Shown one piece after another: positions 5,565-13,926 of a stretch of DNA of 14,594 nt. Below the pieces are notes generated by a model. It was not told the DNA's origin. It did not search any database and saw nothing but the letters and a program-made list of their open reading frames with translations. How positions within the stretch are numbered: the first letter of the stretch is position 1; each line of letters begins with the position of its first letter. The position numbers and the translations under genes are program-made. Origin of the DNA: Kiritimatiellia bacterium. GTDB taxonomy: Bacteria > Verrucomicrobiota > Kiritimatiellia > RFP12 > DVOR01. The stretch is from positions 1 through 14,594 of the forward strand of contig JAFTHG010000232.1 of the NCBI GenBank assembly GCA_017457555.1. Direction: 5' to 3'.

Positions 5565-6676
5565 ACGTAAAAGACTGGTTGATAGTGCGTCGGGCAAAGC
5601 GAGATTTAAAGAATCTCCGCAACGATTATCGTTTATATGTAGATCTATTGTCACCCGAAGTCTGTGAACAGTTGGAAGTGCGCTTTTTGGATGCAGCACA
5701 GGCGATTCGCGGAAAAGAAGTTGAAGATCTCGCGGGTGTGATTGCGACATTGCAGATGGAATTAACAGCAGCATTGCCCAAAAAACGCTGCCCTTGGCTG
5801 ACGGAAGCATTGGACGTGGTGATTTCTGCACTGGCTGTCGCCTTTTGTTTTCGCGCGTACTACTACGAACCCTTCCGCATCCCTACAGGATCCATGCAGC
5901 CAACGCTGTACGGGATTCACTCAATTGCAGCGGATCGCCCTACGGTATGGGACAAGCAACCTTTGAAATTCCTGAAATGGTGCGCCACAGGGACCTCGTG
6001 GAAGGATGTGACAATTCAGCGCGGTGGAGTGGTTTCCGGTTTTGTGCCCTCTGCAAATCCGGGGTATGTGGCTTTGATTGTCAATGGGCGCGATGCGTAT
6101 GAACTGCCTGATGATGCCGCACAATCGCTCCGTTTCACACTCCTTCCAGGTCAACGTGTCCGCACGGGACAGCGCATTTGGAGCGGGTATGTGACGAGTG
6201 GCGATTTTCTCTTTGTAAATCGGTGGTTGTGGAATTTCCGTCATCCGCAATTGGGAGAAACAATCGTCTTTTCAACACAGGGACTCAAGGGGCTGCCTGA
6301 TAATCAGCATTACATCAAACGGTTGTGCGGTCGTCCAGGAGATAAGGTTGAACTCCGGGAAGATTCCCCGTGGTTGTGGGTAAATGGAAGCCCTGCGGAG
6401 AAACCAAGTCGCTTGGCGGAAATTGCGGAAAAGCAGGTGGCTTATCCGGGAGCTCCGGCCTATTTAGGTTATCAGGTCGCCCATCCCGGCGGTCAATACG
6501 CAGAAACCTTCTCCACATTTGATCTTGGTGTCGGGGAATATCTTGCCCTTGGTGACAATACTGGAAACAGTTTAGACAGTCGCTATTGGGGGAAGGTGCC
6601 GTCACGGAATTTACTTGGTCCGGCAAGTTTTGTCCATTGGCCGATTGTATCGCCTCGCTGGGGTGCGATTCGCTGA
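5561..6676 (+). CDS. lepB: Signal peptidase I with enlarged insertion
   Basis: This membrane serine protease removes signal peptides from exported proteins. The 371-residue protein has a charged cytoplasmic N-terminus (1-80), a transmembrane helix at about 82-100, and the nucleophile S111 in PTGSMQPTL. The general base K253 lies in YIKRLCGRPGD, and box E is GDNTGNSLDSRYWG (331-344). E. coli LepB has 55 residues between its catalytic Ser and Lys; here there are 142. The extra roughly 90 residues lie between about 118 and 212, just before SGDFLFVN. That insert looks beta-rich, with one stretch (LLPGQRVRTGQ) reminiscent of a small barrel-like domain. The ATG overlaps the preceding stop by 4 nt. 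Confidence 0.9.
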   Translation: MNVKDWLIVRRAKRDLKNLRNDYRLYVDLLSPEVCEQLEVRFLDAAQAIRGKEVEDLAGVIATLQMELTAALPKKRCPWLTEALDVVISALAVAFCFRAYYYEPFRIPTGSMQPTLYGIHSIAADRPTVWDKQPLKFLKWCATGTSWKDVTIQRGGVVSGFVPSANPGYVALIVNGRDAYELPDDAAQSLRFTLLPGQRVRTGQRIWSGYVTSGDFLFVNRWLWNFRHPQLGETIVFSTQGLKGLPDNQHYIKRLCGRPGDKVELREDSPWLWVNGSPAEKPSRLAEIAEKQVAYPGAPAYLGYQVAHPGGQYAETFSTFDLGVGEYLALGDNTGNSLDSRYWGKVPSRNLLGPASFVHWPIVSPRWGAIR

Positions 6677-6702
6677 TGTATTTTTACTGAAAGGTGGCTT
6701 AT

Positions 6703-7875
6703 ATGAATACGACATCTGAAACCCTTCCTGATGCACAGTCCTACGATGTTCTGGTGGTTGGAGCCGGACTCTGGGGATGTGTGGTCGCGCGTGAATTGGC
6801 GGAAGCCGGTTATCGAGTGCTGGTGTTGGAAGCACGTTCGCTGCCGGGTGGTAATGCCCGGAGTGCGATTGACCCTAAAACGGGGATTGAATGTCACTGC
6901 TACGGTGCACATATTTTCCACACTTCAGACGAAGAAGTTTGGTCGTATATCAATCGTTTCGCAACCTTTACTGATTATCGTCATCGCGTTTTGACTGAAT
7001 ATCAGGGCAAGGTCTACTCCATGCCATTGGGTCTGACGTTGATCAATGCTTTTTATGGTAAGAATTTGAAACCTTCTGAAGTGTCTGCTTTTATCGCAGA
7101 AGAGGTGAAGAAGGCAGGTTTAACGGGTGAACCTGCAAATCTGGAAGAGCAGGCAATTTCTTTAATTGGACGTCCGCTTTATGAAGCCTTTATCAAGGGT
7201 TATACGCAAAAGCAGTGGAATACCGACCCCAAGGATCTACCGGCATTCATCATTCGCCGTCTGCCGGTGCGCTCCAATTACAATACCGATTACTTTAATG
7301 ACACGCACCAAGGTGTTCCATTAAAGGGCTATTTTGCAATCTTTGATGCGCTTTTGGACCATCCGGCAATTCAAGTCCGCTACAACGTGGATTATTTAGC
7401 CGTGCGAAATACCTTTGCAGAAACGCTTCCTGTCTTCTACAGTGGGCCGATTGACGCACTCTTTGATTACAAATATGGTGCGCTGCCATGGCGTGGTCTG
7501 AAATTTGAATGGGAAACAAAACCTGTGAATGACTGGCAGGGTACGACGGTAATGAATTATGCCGATGCTGAGGTGCCTTATACGCGCATTCACGAATTCA
7601 AACACTTCCATCCAGAACGCAAAGAGGTGTTTGCTTCAGAGCAGACCATTATTTGTCGCGAATATCCTGCAGATTGGAAATTAGGTGATTTGCCCTATTA
7701 TCCTGTCAATGCAGAAAGCTCGGCAGCTCTTTTAGCCAAGTATCGTGAGGAAGCTGCAGCCTGTCCGAATGTCGTCATCGGTGGTCGGTTAGGCGAATAT
7801 TGCTATTACGATATGGACAAAGTGATTGCACGTGCTCTGGCACAGGTGCGTGGGTGGCTTGCGGCCCATCGCTGA
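6703..7875 (+). CDS. glf: UDP-galactopyranose mutase
   Basis: This flavoenzyme interconverts UDP-galactopyranose and UDP-galactofuranose, the donor for galactofuranose in surface polysaccharides. The product is 390 residues, close to the usual 370-390. The FAD-binding Rossmann motif GAGLWG (20-25) is followed by the LEARSLPGGNA segment. Further signatures are GAHIFHT, YTQKQW, FIIRRLPVR and YSGPIDALFDY, and the C-terminal GRLGEYCYYDMD that contacts the flavin. AAGGTGG 5 nt before the ATG at 6703 fixes this start; a GTG at 6694 lies inside that site. It follows lepB by 26 nt with no terminator, so it is probably the last gene of the same operon. Confidence 0.93.
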   Translation: MNTTSETLPDAQSYDVLVVGAGLWGCVVARELAEAGYRVLVLEARSLPGGNARSAIDPKTGIECHCYGAHIFHTSDEEVWSYINRFATFTDYRHRVLTEYQGKVYSMPLGLTLINAFYGKNLKPSEVSAFIAEEVKKAGLTGEPANLEEQAISLIGRPLYEAFIKGYTQKQWNTDPKDLPAFIIRRLPVRSNYNTDYFNDTHQGVPLKGYFAIFDALLDHPAIQVRYNVDYLAVRNTFAETLPVFYSGPIDALFDYKYGALPWRGLKFEWETKPVNDWQGTTVMNYADAEVPYTRIHEFKHFHPERKEVFASEQTIICREYPADWKLGDLPYYPVNAESSAALLAKYREEAAACPNVVIGGRLGEYCYYDMDKVIARALAQVRGWLAAHR

Positions 7876-7902
7876 TGGCAGCCGTATTGAATGTGTTATA
7901 CT
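7875..7902 (+). promoter_or_regulatory. Promoter of the LysM lipoprotein gene
   Basis: TATACT (7897-7902), preceded by TGT, is an extended -10 with five of six consensus matches. ATGGCA (7875-7880) lies 16 bp upstream as a four-of-six -35. The ribosome-binding site GGAGGT (7914-7919) follows, 5 nt before the ATG at 7925. Confidence 0.5.
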
Positions 7903-7924
7903 TGATTTGCTTTGGAGGTTGATT

Positions 7925-8884
7925 ATGAAATTGAAATTAATGCTCTCACTCACCTGTTGCGTGGCGTTACTTGCCGTAATGGGATGTAACAAGGAGGATG
8001 CCGAAACGGTCGCCCGTAAGGAGCGCGTCGCTGCTCTTTTAGCAGAGGCAAGAACGGCAGAAGCGCAGGGAGATGCTGTTGCGGCAGAAAATTTCTACCG
8101 CCAATTGTTATTGGTGGATCCTACTGAAGCGACAGCCCATCTGAGTTTGGCAAATCTCTCCCAGGATTTACGCAAGAACTATTTGGATGCGATGTATCAT
8201 TATCAGCGTTATCTGGATTTGCAACCTGATTCAGAGAAGGTGTCTTTGGTGAAGGATCGTCTGGCTTCTGCTCGCACGTTGCTCTCCAATCAACTGGCCG
8301 CCGAGATTATTTCGCGTGAGCAACGCGCCATTGAAACCGAGCGAGATGCCTTGCAGACGCAGTTGCGTGAACTTGAAAAGACGGTCCGGTCGCTCAATAA
8401 TACAATCGCTTCGCGGGATGCAACGATTATTGAATTGCAGGGAGAGGTAAAGCGTTTGACTCGCTTGGTGGAAAAATTGAAGGCTGCAGAAGTGGAAACG
8501 CGCTCAACACATGCTGCCGAAATCGCCGCTGCCCGTAAGGAACTTGAGGATGAACGTTCCAAACCGGATCTCTCCGGAACCGCAGACTTGGTCGCCGCTG
8601 CCCGTGAAGAGGCTGAACGTATCCTTGAAGAAGAGGATGGTGGTGTACCGCCAAAGGATGAAGCATTGCGTGCAATCGCTGAAAATGCAAAGGATGAGAC
8701 TCCGATTACCACTACACCGACGCGTGGTAAGCGTTATGTGGTACGCCCGGGTGATACGTTTTCTGCGCTGGCCCGTGAGGCCTATGGTAACGCCGCAGAG
8801 TGGCCTCGCATCCGTGAAGCCAATCGCTCTTCTGCGAATCCCAATGGCCGTTTGCTTGCGGGCGAATCGATTTATATTCCTTAA
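7925..8884 (+). CDS. LysM-domain lipoprotein with TPR and coiled coil
   Basis: The 319-residue product begins with a lipoprotein signal (MKLKLMLSLTCCVALLAVMG) and the lipidated cysteine C21. Residues about 35-105 are TPR-like (AENFYRQLLLVDPTEATAHL and then MYHYQRYLDLQP). Residues about 125-230 form a heptad-patterned coiled coil rich in Glu, Arg and Leu. A Glu-rich and Thr/Pro-rich linker leads to a C-terminal LysM domain (about 271-318) with the typical YVVRPGDTFSALAREAYG start and GESIYIP end. It should sit in the outer or cytoplasmic membrane facing the periplasm and bind peptidoglycan, perhaps as an envelope spacer or a partner of division proteins. GGAGG before the ATG at 7925 selects this start. 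A strong terminator follows. Confidence 0.88.
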   Translation: MKLKLMLSLTCCVALLAVMGCNKEDAETVARKERVAALLAEARTAEAQGDAVAAENFYRQLLLVDPTEATAHLSLANLSQDLRKNYLDAMYHYQRYLDLQPDSEKVSLVKDRLASARTLLSNQLAAEIISREQRAIETERDALQTQLRELEKTVRSLNNTIASRDATIIELQGEVKRLTRLVEKLKAAEVETRSTHAAEIAAARKELEDERSKPDLSGTADLVAAAREEAERILEEEDGGVPPKDEALRAIAENAKDETPITTTPTRGKRYVVRPGDTFSALAREAYGNAAEWPRIREANRSSANPNGRLLAGESIYIP

Positions 8885-8900
8885 TGTTTCTTTTTTGAGA

Positions 8901-8932
8901 ATGGCAGGATGCGGAAGCGTCCTGCCATTTTT
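8901..8932 (+). terminator. Rho-independent terminator after the LysM gene
   Basis: ATGGCAGGA (8901-8909) pairs perfectly with TCCTGCCAT (8920-8928), and the loop contains a further GC-GGAA-GC mini-stem. A run of T (8928-8932) follows at once. It ends the 7925 gene 17 nt past its stop codon. Confidence 0.85.
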
Positions 8933-8949
8933 GTCTGATAGGTGCACAA

Positions 8950-9216
8950 ATGGGATTTTTTAAGACGCGCCGATATTCATTACGTGGGTCCGGCAAGGAT
9001 GGATTCCGATTACAGACGCGTGATGTTTCGGATCGACGTTCCTTCTTCTCAAACCGGAAACGCCGCGAAACCCTCTCGCGCCTGTTAGAGTCTGGCGGCA
9101 CACATGCGACACGGATTGATCCGGAGGCCTATCCCATTCGCCGATCGTGGGAGCGCTTTGTGACCGTGATGACGCTCATTATTGTCTTATGGTTGCTGGG
9201 GATGTTTTGGCCCTGA
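8950..9216 (+). CDS. Small tail-anchored membrane protein, unknown function
   Basis: The 88-residue product has a basic N-terminal part (about 60 residues, rich in Arg, Ser and Lys, probably disordered and cytoplasmic). It ends in one hydrophobic helix, VTVMTLIIVLWLLGMFW (about 71-87), one residue before the C-terminus. AGGTG 5 nt before the ATG supports the start. It lies between a terminator and nspC with 43 nt on the right, so it may be co-transcribed with nspC. I recognise no family. Confidence 0.65.
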   Translation: MGFFKTRRYSLRGSGKDGFRLQTRDVSDRRSFFSNRKRRETLSRLLESGGTHATRIDPEAYPIRRSWERFVTVMTLIIVLWLLGMFWP

Positions 9217-9259
9217 AACAGTTGTTGATTGGAATTAAATCTTTCCGTGGAGGAATGAA

Positions 9260-10426
9260 ATGATAAAGACACCTGCTTTTGTGGTTGATGCGCTGGCTTT
9301 GAAACGTAATGCTGCAATTCTACAGGATGTGGCTGAACGTGCAGGTGTCCGTATGTTGTTGGCATTGAAGGCTTTTTCAATGCCGGCGGCAAAGCCTTAT
9401 CTCTATTTTTGTGGGACGTGTGCGAGCAGTGTTCACGAAGCGAAGTTAGCAAAGGAGGCTTTTGGAGGTGAAAGTCACGCCTTTGCGGCGGCCTTTTCTG
9501 AATCGGATATGCGTGAATTGATGGCGCTTGGGATTCATCATATTACCTTAAATTCAATTGCACAATTGCGCCAGTGGCAATGTCTTGCCGCAGAAATCGG
9601 CCATACGTCAACGCACGTGGGCTTACGCATCAACCCGGAACATTCTGAGGGGCAGGTGCCCTTGTATGATCCCTGTGCGCCGCATTCGCGTTTAGGGGTC
9701 CGGAAATGTGCCTTGCGAGGTGAAGACCTGAACGGTATTTCCGGGCTGCATTGCCACAATCTTTGCGAACAGAATGCGGACTGTTTTGTACGGACTTTAG
9801 CAGCGATTGAAGCGACGTTTGGTGATTTATTGCCGCGAATTCAATGGTTTAATTTTGGTGGTGGGCATCATATTACGCGCTCCGACTACGATCGTGAATT
9901 GCTGATTGCTACGCTTCAGGATTTCAAACGGCGTTATCCGCATATCACCTGTTATTTGGAACCCGGTGAAGCGCATGGATTGAATGCGGGTTCCTTTGTT
10001 TGTACGGTACTGGATGTAGTGGAGAATGCTGGTGCAATTGCGATTCTGGATGGTTCTGCTGCTTGTCACACGCCAGATGTGATTGAAATGCCCTATATGC
10101 CACGTGTGTTTATGGATGAGGCGTGGCAGGGCGAGGCTGTGCCCCGTACTCCGCAGTTGCGTGTCGGAGCTCCGGGCGAACGCGCCGTAGAGGTGCGCCT
10201 GGCAGGGCCAAGTTGTTTGGCCGGAGATGTCTTTGGGGATTACTCGTTTGACCGTATCCCTCAACCCGGCGACCGCATTTATTTTGAAGATATGGCACTC
10301 TATACGATGGTAAAGACGAATACCTTTAATGGGATTCATCTGCCCGACATTGTTTTACGCACGGCACCCGATACGTTTAAAACGGTGCGTACTTTCGGCT
10401 ATGACGATTTCCGGTCGCGACTCTGA
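9260..10426 (+). CDS. nspC: Carboxynorspermidine/carboxyspermidine decarboxylase
   Basis: This PLP enzyme of the alanine racemase fold (fold III) removes CO2 from carboxynorspermidine or carboxyspermidine, giving norspermidine or spermidine. It is the last step of the dehydrogenase/decarboxylase route that bypasses decarboxylated AdoMet. At 388 residues it has family length. PLP-binding K37 lies in LALKAFS near the N-terminus, after TPAFVVD. Other landmarks are LHCHNLCE (163-170), the phosphate-binding NFGGGHH (198-204), EPGEA (234-238), and the active-site cysteine C319 in GPSCLAGD. GGAGG 6 nt upstream of the ATG is strong. The partner dehydrogenase gene is not in the window. The gene converges on an Orn/Lys/Arg decarboxylase. 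Confidence 0.93.
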   Translation: MIKTPAFVVDALALKRNAAILQDVAERAGVRMLLALKAFSMPAAKPYLYFCGTCASSVHEAKLAKEAFGGESHAFAAAFSESDMRELMALGIHHITLNSIAQLRQWQCLAAEIGHTSTHVGLRINPEHSEGQVPLYDPCAPHSRLGVRKCALRGEDLNGISGLHCHNLCEQNADCFVRTLAAIEATFGDLLPRIQWFNFGGGHHITRSDYDRELLIATLQDFKRRYPHITCYLEPGEAHGLNAGSFVCTVLDVVENAGAIAILDGSAACHTPDVIEMPYMPRVFMDEAWQGEAVPRTPQLRVGAPGERAVEVRLAGPSCLAGDVFGDYSFDRIPQPGDRIYFEDMALYTMVKTNTFNGIHLPDIVLRTAPDTFKTVRTFGYDDFRSRL

Positions 10427-10483
10427 GTGATGTTTCACTCTAATGAATGCCGATATGCAGCGGATGCAAGCTATTCCGTCATT

Positions 10484-12661
10484 TCAGGGGCGTTGTGACG
10501 GTGTTAAATGATAAACGTGCGCCTCTTCATCTTGATTCAGAACTTCAATCATTACCTTTTTACCACGGATAAAGAGCCCGTGGACAGCCTCGGCGCCAGC
10601 TTGCTTGAGGATGGTACGAATGAGAAGAATCATTGCTTTGGTAATGCGTAGTCCCGGAATCAGGACGGGAATGCCGGGCGGATAGGGCATAATGAGTTGC
10701 GAAGCGATACGCCCTTCGCAGGCTTCCAATGGCAGAAGTTCCCCATCGCAGAGTGCGGCATCACGGGGCAGAACATCGGGCTGTACATTCACAGCTTCCG
10801 TCAGCAGGGCCGCATCGGTAACTTGTTCAGGTAAGCCAATATCTGCTTTAACCTTGCGTAAGCACCGATATAACAAATCAAAGTGCTCCTGTCGAGTCCC
10901 TGCGGTGACTAGAAAGAGAATGGTTACCGGCGAGGCTTTCTCCCATTGCAGATGTGCATCGTGTAAGAGACGTTGACAGGCAGCGCAAGCTTTTTCAGAA
11001 CGGAAGATGAGCGTGAGTTTCAATGGGTCATGGAGATAACCCTTTGCGAGCCAGGATCGTTCATCTCCGGTGATGGCTCCCAAATCTGCAAAACACGCAC
11101 TTTCAGGAAGCCCTGTCAGCGTGGCGATGCGTTGGCGGAAGGCTGCCACCCAACGGAGTCGTTCGTCTAATAGTTGCAATCCCTCCAGACGCATTTGAAT
11201 GCCGGCAAAGTCAAGGGTGGCCAAGATGGGATAGTGTGGAGAGGTGGAGTGCCAATAGCGTAATACTTCATGCAGGTCGTGGCTGAACTTCTCATAAGAG
11301 CCGTGACCATTGAGGTGAAAGCGTTTCCGCAACCACTTGAAACGCCGATTCCGGTCTTCTTCCAGAAGGTAACGGAAGCGGGTCGACACATGAATCATTG
11401 AAGCTTGTGAGAAGGCAGCTAAGGCTTTATGGGTAGATTGCACAGCGACATGTGCGCCTCCCGATTCGCTGACGGCATTATAACGGGCCACCGTGCCATC
11501 GGCTAACGGATAAGTGTAGTAAGGGTGAAATCCCAGATAAGGCGCCCATGCTTCATCGGCATAGAAGAGAATACCAGCCGCTTCGCATGCTTTTGCAATC
11601 TCCCAAACGGGATAGAGGATGCCTTCATACGTACATGTGGTGATGACCAGGAGTTTGGGCTGTTGAGCTTCCGGCAGGGTTGTCGCGTACTGGAGCTCTG
11701 CCTGTAGCGTTTCCAGAGCGATGGGTGTCCAAATGCCGAGTGTGGCATTGTAATGTGCGGGGAGATAGCGCGGTACTGCGCCAGACATTACCACCGCGTG
11801 ATGAACCGATTTATGACAATTCCGATCAAGTAAAACGGTTTCGCCCGGACGCAAAAGCGTCATCAACATGGCTTTATTGGAGGTGCTGGTGCCATTGGTG
11901 ACAAAGGAAGTTTGTGCCGATCCGAAGATTTCTGAGGCGATGCGTTGAGCCATTGTGAGCGGTGTGTGCCCTTCGGGTTCGGAGAGATCGCCGAGCGAGG
12001 TTACTGAAACCGAGAGGTCTGCCCGGAAAAGCATGGGCGACAAGGCTGAATAGAAGCCGTGCAAAAAGGGTGAATGGCGAAAGGCGTGCCCATTATTGTG
12101 CCCGGGTGTGTGCCAACTGATTCCCGCGTGGCGTCGGACGTAACGCCGTAAGGCATCCCAGAATTGGGGCAGCCAAAAGGAGGCAAAGAGGTGAAGCAGA
12201 CGCTCGCGGTGCCGCGGTGCCGCGCTTAAGATGGTGAAGGATTTTTGCGACCAGCGCCGTGTTGGCAATTGACATTTCGCATGGCCGGGGTGGGTGATGA
12301 GGACTTTTGGAATCGCAGGGAAGAAACGTTGCAGCCAGATTGCGATGGGTGTCCCATGAATGGTGCACTCAAAAAGAGGTATCCCATTGATTTCATCGTC
12401 ACAGAGGAATAGACAGCAGGCCGCAGCTTCTGGTGTTAATTCCGGATGAGGCGTTTGCACATGGAAGAGTTGTTGCGCCAGAGCCTCCGGTGTGGTTGCC
12501 GGAATTAACCGGAGTGCCGGATAGTCCAGAGCCTCATGAAAGGAGAAGTGCTCCTGGCAGAAACTCTGAAAGATGGCGGATAGGTGGTCTTCAATGTCCT
12601 GAAGGAGCTCAGGATCGGCATGCGATGCATCGACTAAATAGAAAAGCGTTTGCGGCTTCAT
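10484..12661 (-). CDS. Orn/Lys/Arg decarboxylase, large PLP type
   Basis: This fold-I PLP decarboxylase makes a diamine or agmatine from a basic amino acid, feeding polyamine synthesis or acid resistance. The 725-residue protein is comparable to LdcC (713) and AdiA (756). It has an N-terminal wing domain (about 1-170), then SWHTPGHNNG (182-191) and TNGTSTSNK (255-263). RNCHKSVHHA (280-289), YADEAW with D369, and the Schiff-base lysine K412 in STHKALAAFSQASMIHV follow. The C-terminal domain carries MPYPPGIPVLIPG. The start is the ATG at 12661, preceded by AAAGG; the open frame continues 195 nt upstream, but that part crosses the promoter. Substrate (lysine, ornithine or arginine) cannot be settled from motifs. 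The position opposite nspC suggests a polyamine role. Confidence 0.9.
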   Translation of the reverse strand: MKPQTLFYLVDASHADPELLQDIEDHLSAIFQSFCQEHFSFHEALDYPALRLIPATTPEALAQQLFHVQTPHPELTPEAAACCLFLCDDEINGIPLFECTIHGTPIAIWLQRFFPAIPKVLITHPGHAKCQLPTRRWSQKSFTILSAAPRHRERLLHLFASFWLPQFWDALRRYVRRHAGISWHTPGHNNGHAFRHSPFLHGFYSALSPMLFRADLSVSVTSLGDLSEPEGHTPLTMAQRIASEIFGSAQTSFVTNGTSTSNKAMLMTLLRPGETVLLDRNCHKSVHHAVVMSGAVPRYLPAHYNATLGIWTPIALETLQAELQYATTLPEAQQPKLLVITTCTYEGILYPVWEIAKACEAAGILFYADEAWAPYLGFHPYYTYPLADGTVARYNAVSESGGAHVAVQSTHKALAAFSQASMIHVSTRFRYLLEEDRNRRFKWLRKRFHLNGHGSYEKFSHDLHEVLRYWHSTSPHYPILATLDFAGIQMRLEGLQLLDERLRWVAAFRQRIATLTGLPESACFADLGAITGDERSWLAKGYLHDPLKLTLIFRSEKACAACQRLLHDAHLQWEKASPVTILFLVTAGTRQEHFDLLYRCLRKVKADIGLPEQVTDAALLTEAVNVQPDVLPRDAALCDGELLPLEACEGRIASQLIMPYPPGIPVLIPGLRITKAMILLIRTILKQAGAEAVHGLFIRGKKVMIEVLNQDEEAHVYHLTPSQRP

Positions 12662-12690
12662 AACGTACCTTTCAAAGGTCAGTGCATAAT

Positions 12691-12719
12691 AGTGTAACGC
12701 AGCATGAAGCGCGGTGCAA
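12691..12719 (-). promoter_or_regulatory. Promoter of the Orn/Lys/Arg decarboxylase gene
   Basis: On the minus strand TTGCAC (12719-12714) and TACACT (12696-12691) are 17 bp apart. Transcription would start near 12684, about 23 nt before the ATG, leaving room for the AAAGG ribosome-binding site. Confidence 0.45.
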
Positions 12720-12733
12720 GTGCTCTTTTCTAT

Positions 12734-12774
12734 ACAATAAAAGAACAGAGACCCACCGTAAAGCAGGTCTCTGT
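12734..12774 (-). terminator. Rho-independent terminator of the ferredoxin gene
   Basis: On the minus strand ACAGAGACC (12774-12766) pairs perfectly with GGTCTCTGT (12753-12745) around a 12-nt loop. A T-rich tail (TTCTTTTATTG) follows. It sits 21 nt after the ferredoxin stop and upstream of the decarboxylase promoter, so the two genes are separate units. Confidence 0.75.
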
Positions 12775-12795
12775 AGTTCCAGTGCTCAATCGAAA

Positions 12796-12966
12796 TTATT
12801 CTTCGATGATTGCTTCCATCGGGCAAGCGCCAGCGCAGGTGCCGCAGCCCACGCACTTAGCGGGGTCGATGACGTAGATCGGATCACCAGCGGAAATCGC
12901 TTCAACGGGGCATTCGCCAGCGCAGGTTCCGCAAGCAACGCACTTGTCAGTAATTTTGTAAGCCAT
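12796..12966 (-). CDS. 2[4Fe-4S] ferredoxin, 56 aa
   Basis: This is a short clostridial-type bacterial ferredoxin that carries electrons at low potential in the cytoplasm. Two complete CxxCxxCxxxCP motifs are present: C9, C12, C15 and C19, then C38, C41, C44 and C48. These give the usual two-fold repeat (CVACGTCAGECP and CVGCGTCAGACP). AAGGAG lies 8 nt before the ATG. The gene has its own promoter and terminator and is monocistronic. It points to a host with anaerobic or fermentative metabolism (inference). Confidence 0.95.
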   Translation of the reverse strand: MAYKITDKCVACGTCAGECPVEAISAGDPIYVIDPAKCVGCGTCAGACPMEAIIEE

Positions 12967-13021
12967 GGTCAATTCTCCTTGTTACGGCACAAAACAACGT
13001 TGTCTCGTGCTGACTACAACT

Positions 13022-13030
13022 AATATAACA
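13022..13030 (-). promoter_or_regulatory. Extended -10 promoter of the ferredoxin gene
   Basis: On the minus strand TGTTATATT (13030-13022) gives TG plus TATATT, five of six matches to the -10 consensus. No good -35 is visible at 16-18 bp. Transcription would start near 13015, about 50 nt before the ATG. Confidence 0.45.
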
Positions 13031-13087
13031 AAGCAAATGCCACTTTGCCGAGTCTAATGTTTGCTAAAAACGTGCTTTTTGCAGAAA

Positions 13088-13915
13088 TTATTCGGTTAAA
13101 CCGAGTAAACGCTGGGCATTGCCGCCCATAATGGCTTCTAAACGCGGTTTGGAAATATCCCATGAGGCAATCGTCTCGGCGTGCTTGGCCGGGTTACACC
13201 AAGGCCAGTCGCTACCGAAAAGGACGTAATCCTGTGGATGCTGCTCGGCAAAAGCTCGCACGATGGGTTCGGTGCCGGTACTCTTTTGGTAGGCGAGATC
13301 CACGTAGATGGAGCGTCCCAAGAGGAAGCGGAGCGTTTCCGAATGTTTCCACGAGGCGCAGTGTGCACAAATCAACCGCAAGCCCGGGACACGGCGGTAA
13401 ACATTGATGATTTGCAGAGGAGAGGCCATCGGCTCACCATCACTGGAAACATCGGCACCTGTGTGGCAGAGGATGGGTAAACCTGCCTCCGTGATGATGC
13501 GAAGGAGTCGAATCATCCGCCGGTGGTCAAGTGGTACACCTTGGAAATAGGGATGCAGTTTGACCATTTTGGCTCCCAGACCGATCAAGACCTGAATGTG
13601 CTCTCTGGCAAGTTCATCGTAGGGGTGCAGGGATACGCATGGAATCACACAACGTTGCGCTTCGGCTCCGCACGATCCGGAGTTGAGAGCCGTCAAATAA
13701 CGCACCATGTAGTGAAATTGCTCTGGTTTGGTGGCGATGGGACAGATGGCGTATCGATCAAATCCTGCCACCCGCTCTTGACGAATCAAGTCTGCCATGG
13801 TGCCGTTCCCTTGTGGCGTGAGCAGACATCGCGATTCGGATTTTCGCACAATGGAAGCGATGACTTCGGCTGCCCGGTGGGCGGAGAAGGCGTGGGTGTG
13901 AATGTCGATACGCAT
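13088..13915 (-). CDS. Amidohydrolase-family metal-dependent hydrolase
   Basis: The 275-residue TIM-barrel protein belongs to the amidohydrolase 2 (ACMSD-like) group. Metal-site motifs are present: HTH (6-8), KLHPYF (119-124) where the histidine follows a strand, LCHTGA (149-154), CAHCAS (183-188) and GSDWPW (234-239) with the catalytic Asp. The start is the ATG at 13915, with GAGAGG 7 nt upstream; an in-frame start at 13951 would overlap trmB. It follows trmB after 11 nt, so the two are co-transcribed. Members act as decarboxylases, lactonases or hydrolases on small molecules, and the substrate here cannot be inferred. Confidence 0.82.
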   Translation of the reverse strand: MRIDIHTHAFSAHRAAEVIASIVRKSESRCLLTPQGNGTMADLIRQERVAGFDRYAICPIATKPEQFHYMVRYLTALNSGSCGAEAQRCVIPCVSLHPYDELAREHIQVLIGLGAKMVKLHPYFQGVPLDHRRMIRLLRIITEAGLPILCHTGADVSSDGEPMASPLQIINVYRRVPGLRLICAHCASWKHSETLRFLLGRSIYVDLAYQKSTGTEPIVRAFAEQHPQDYVLFGSDWPWCNPAKHAETIASWDISKPRLEAIMGGNAQRLLGLTE

Positions 13916-13926
13916 AACGAGTCCTC

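Noticed and set aside
8290..8712. 140-codon minus-strand frame inside the LysM lipoprotein gene
   Set aside because: Ser/Arg-rich shadow of the coiled-coil coding region; the sense frame has a signal peptide and LysM domain.
10425..10440. Hairpin GAGTGA-TGTT-TCACTC after nspC as a terminator
   Set aside because: The stem is only 6 bp, overlaps the nspC stop, and has no T-run on either strand.
12662..12856. Upstream extension of the Orn/Lys/Arg decarboxylase frame
   Set aside because: It would cross the decarboxylase promoter, the ferredoxin terminator and part of the ferredoxin gene; the ATG at 12661 has a ribosome-binding site.
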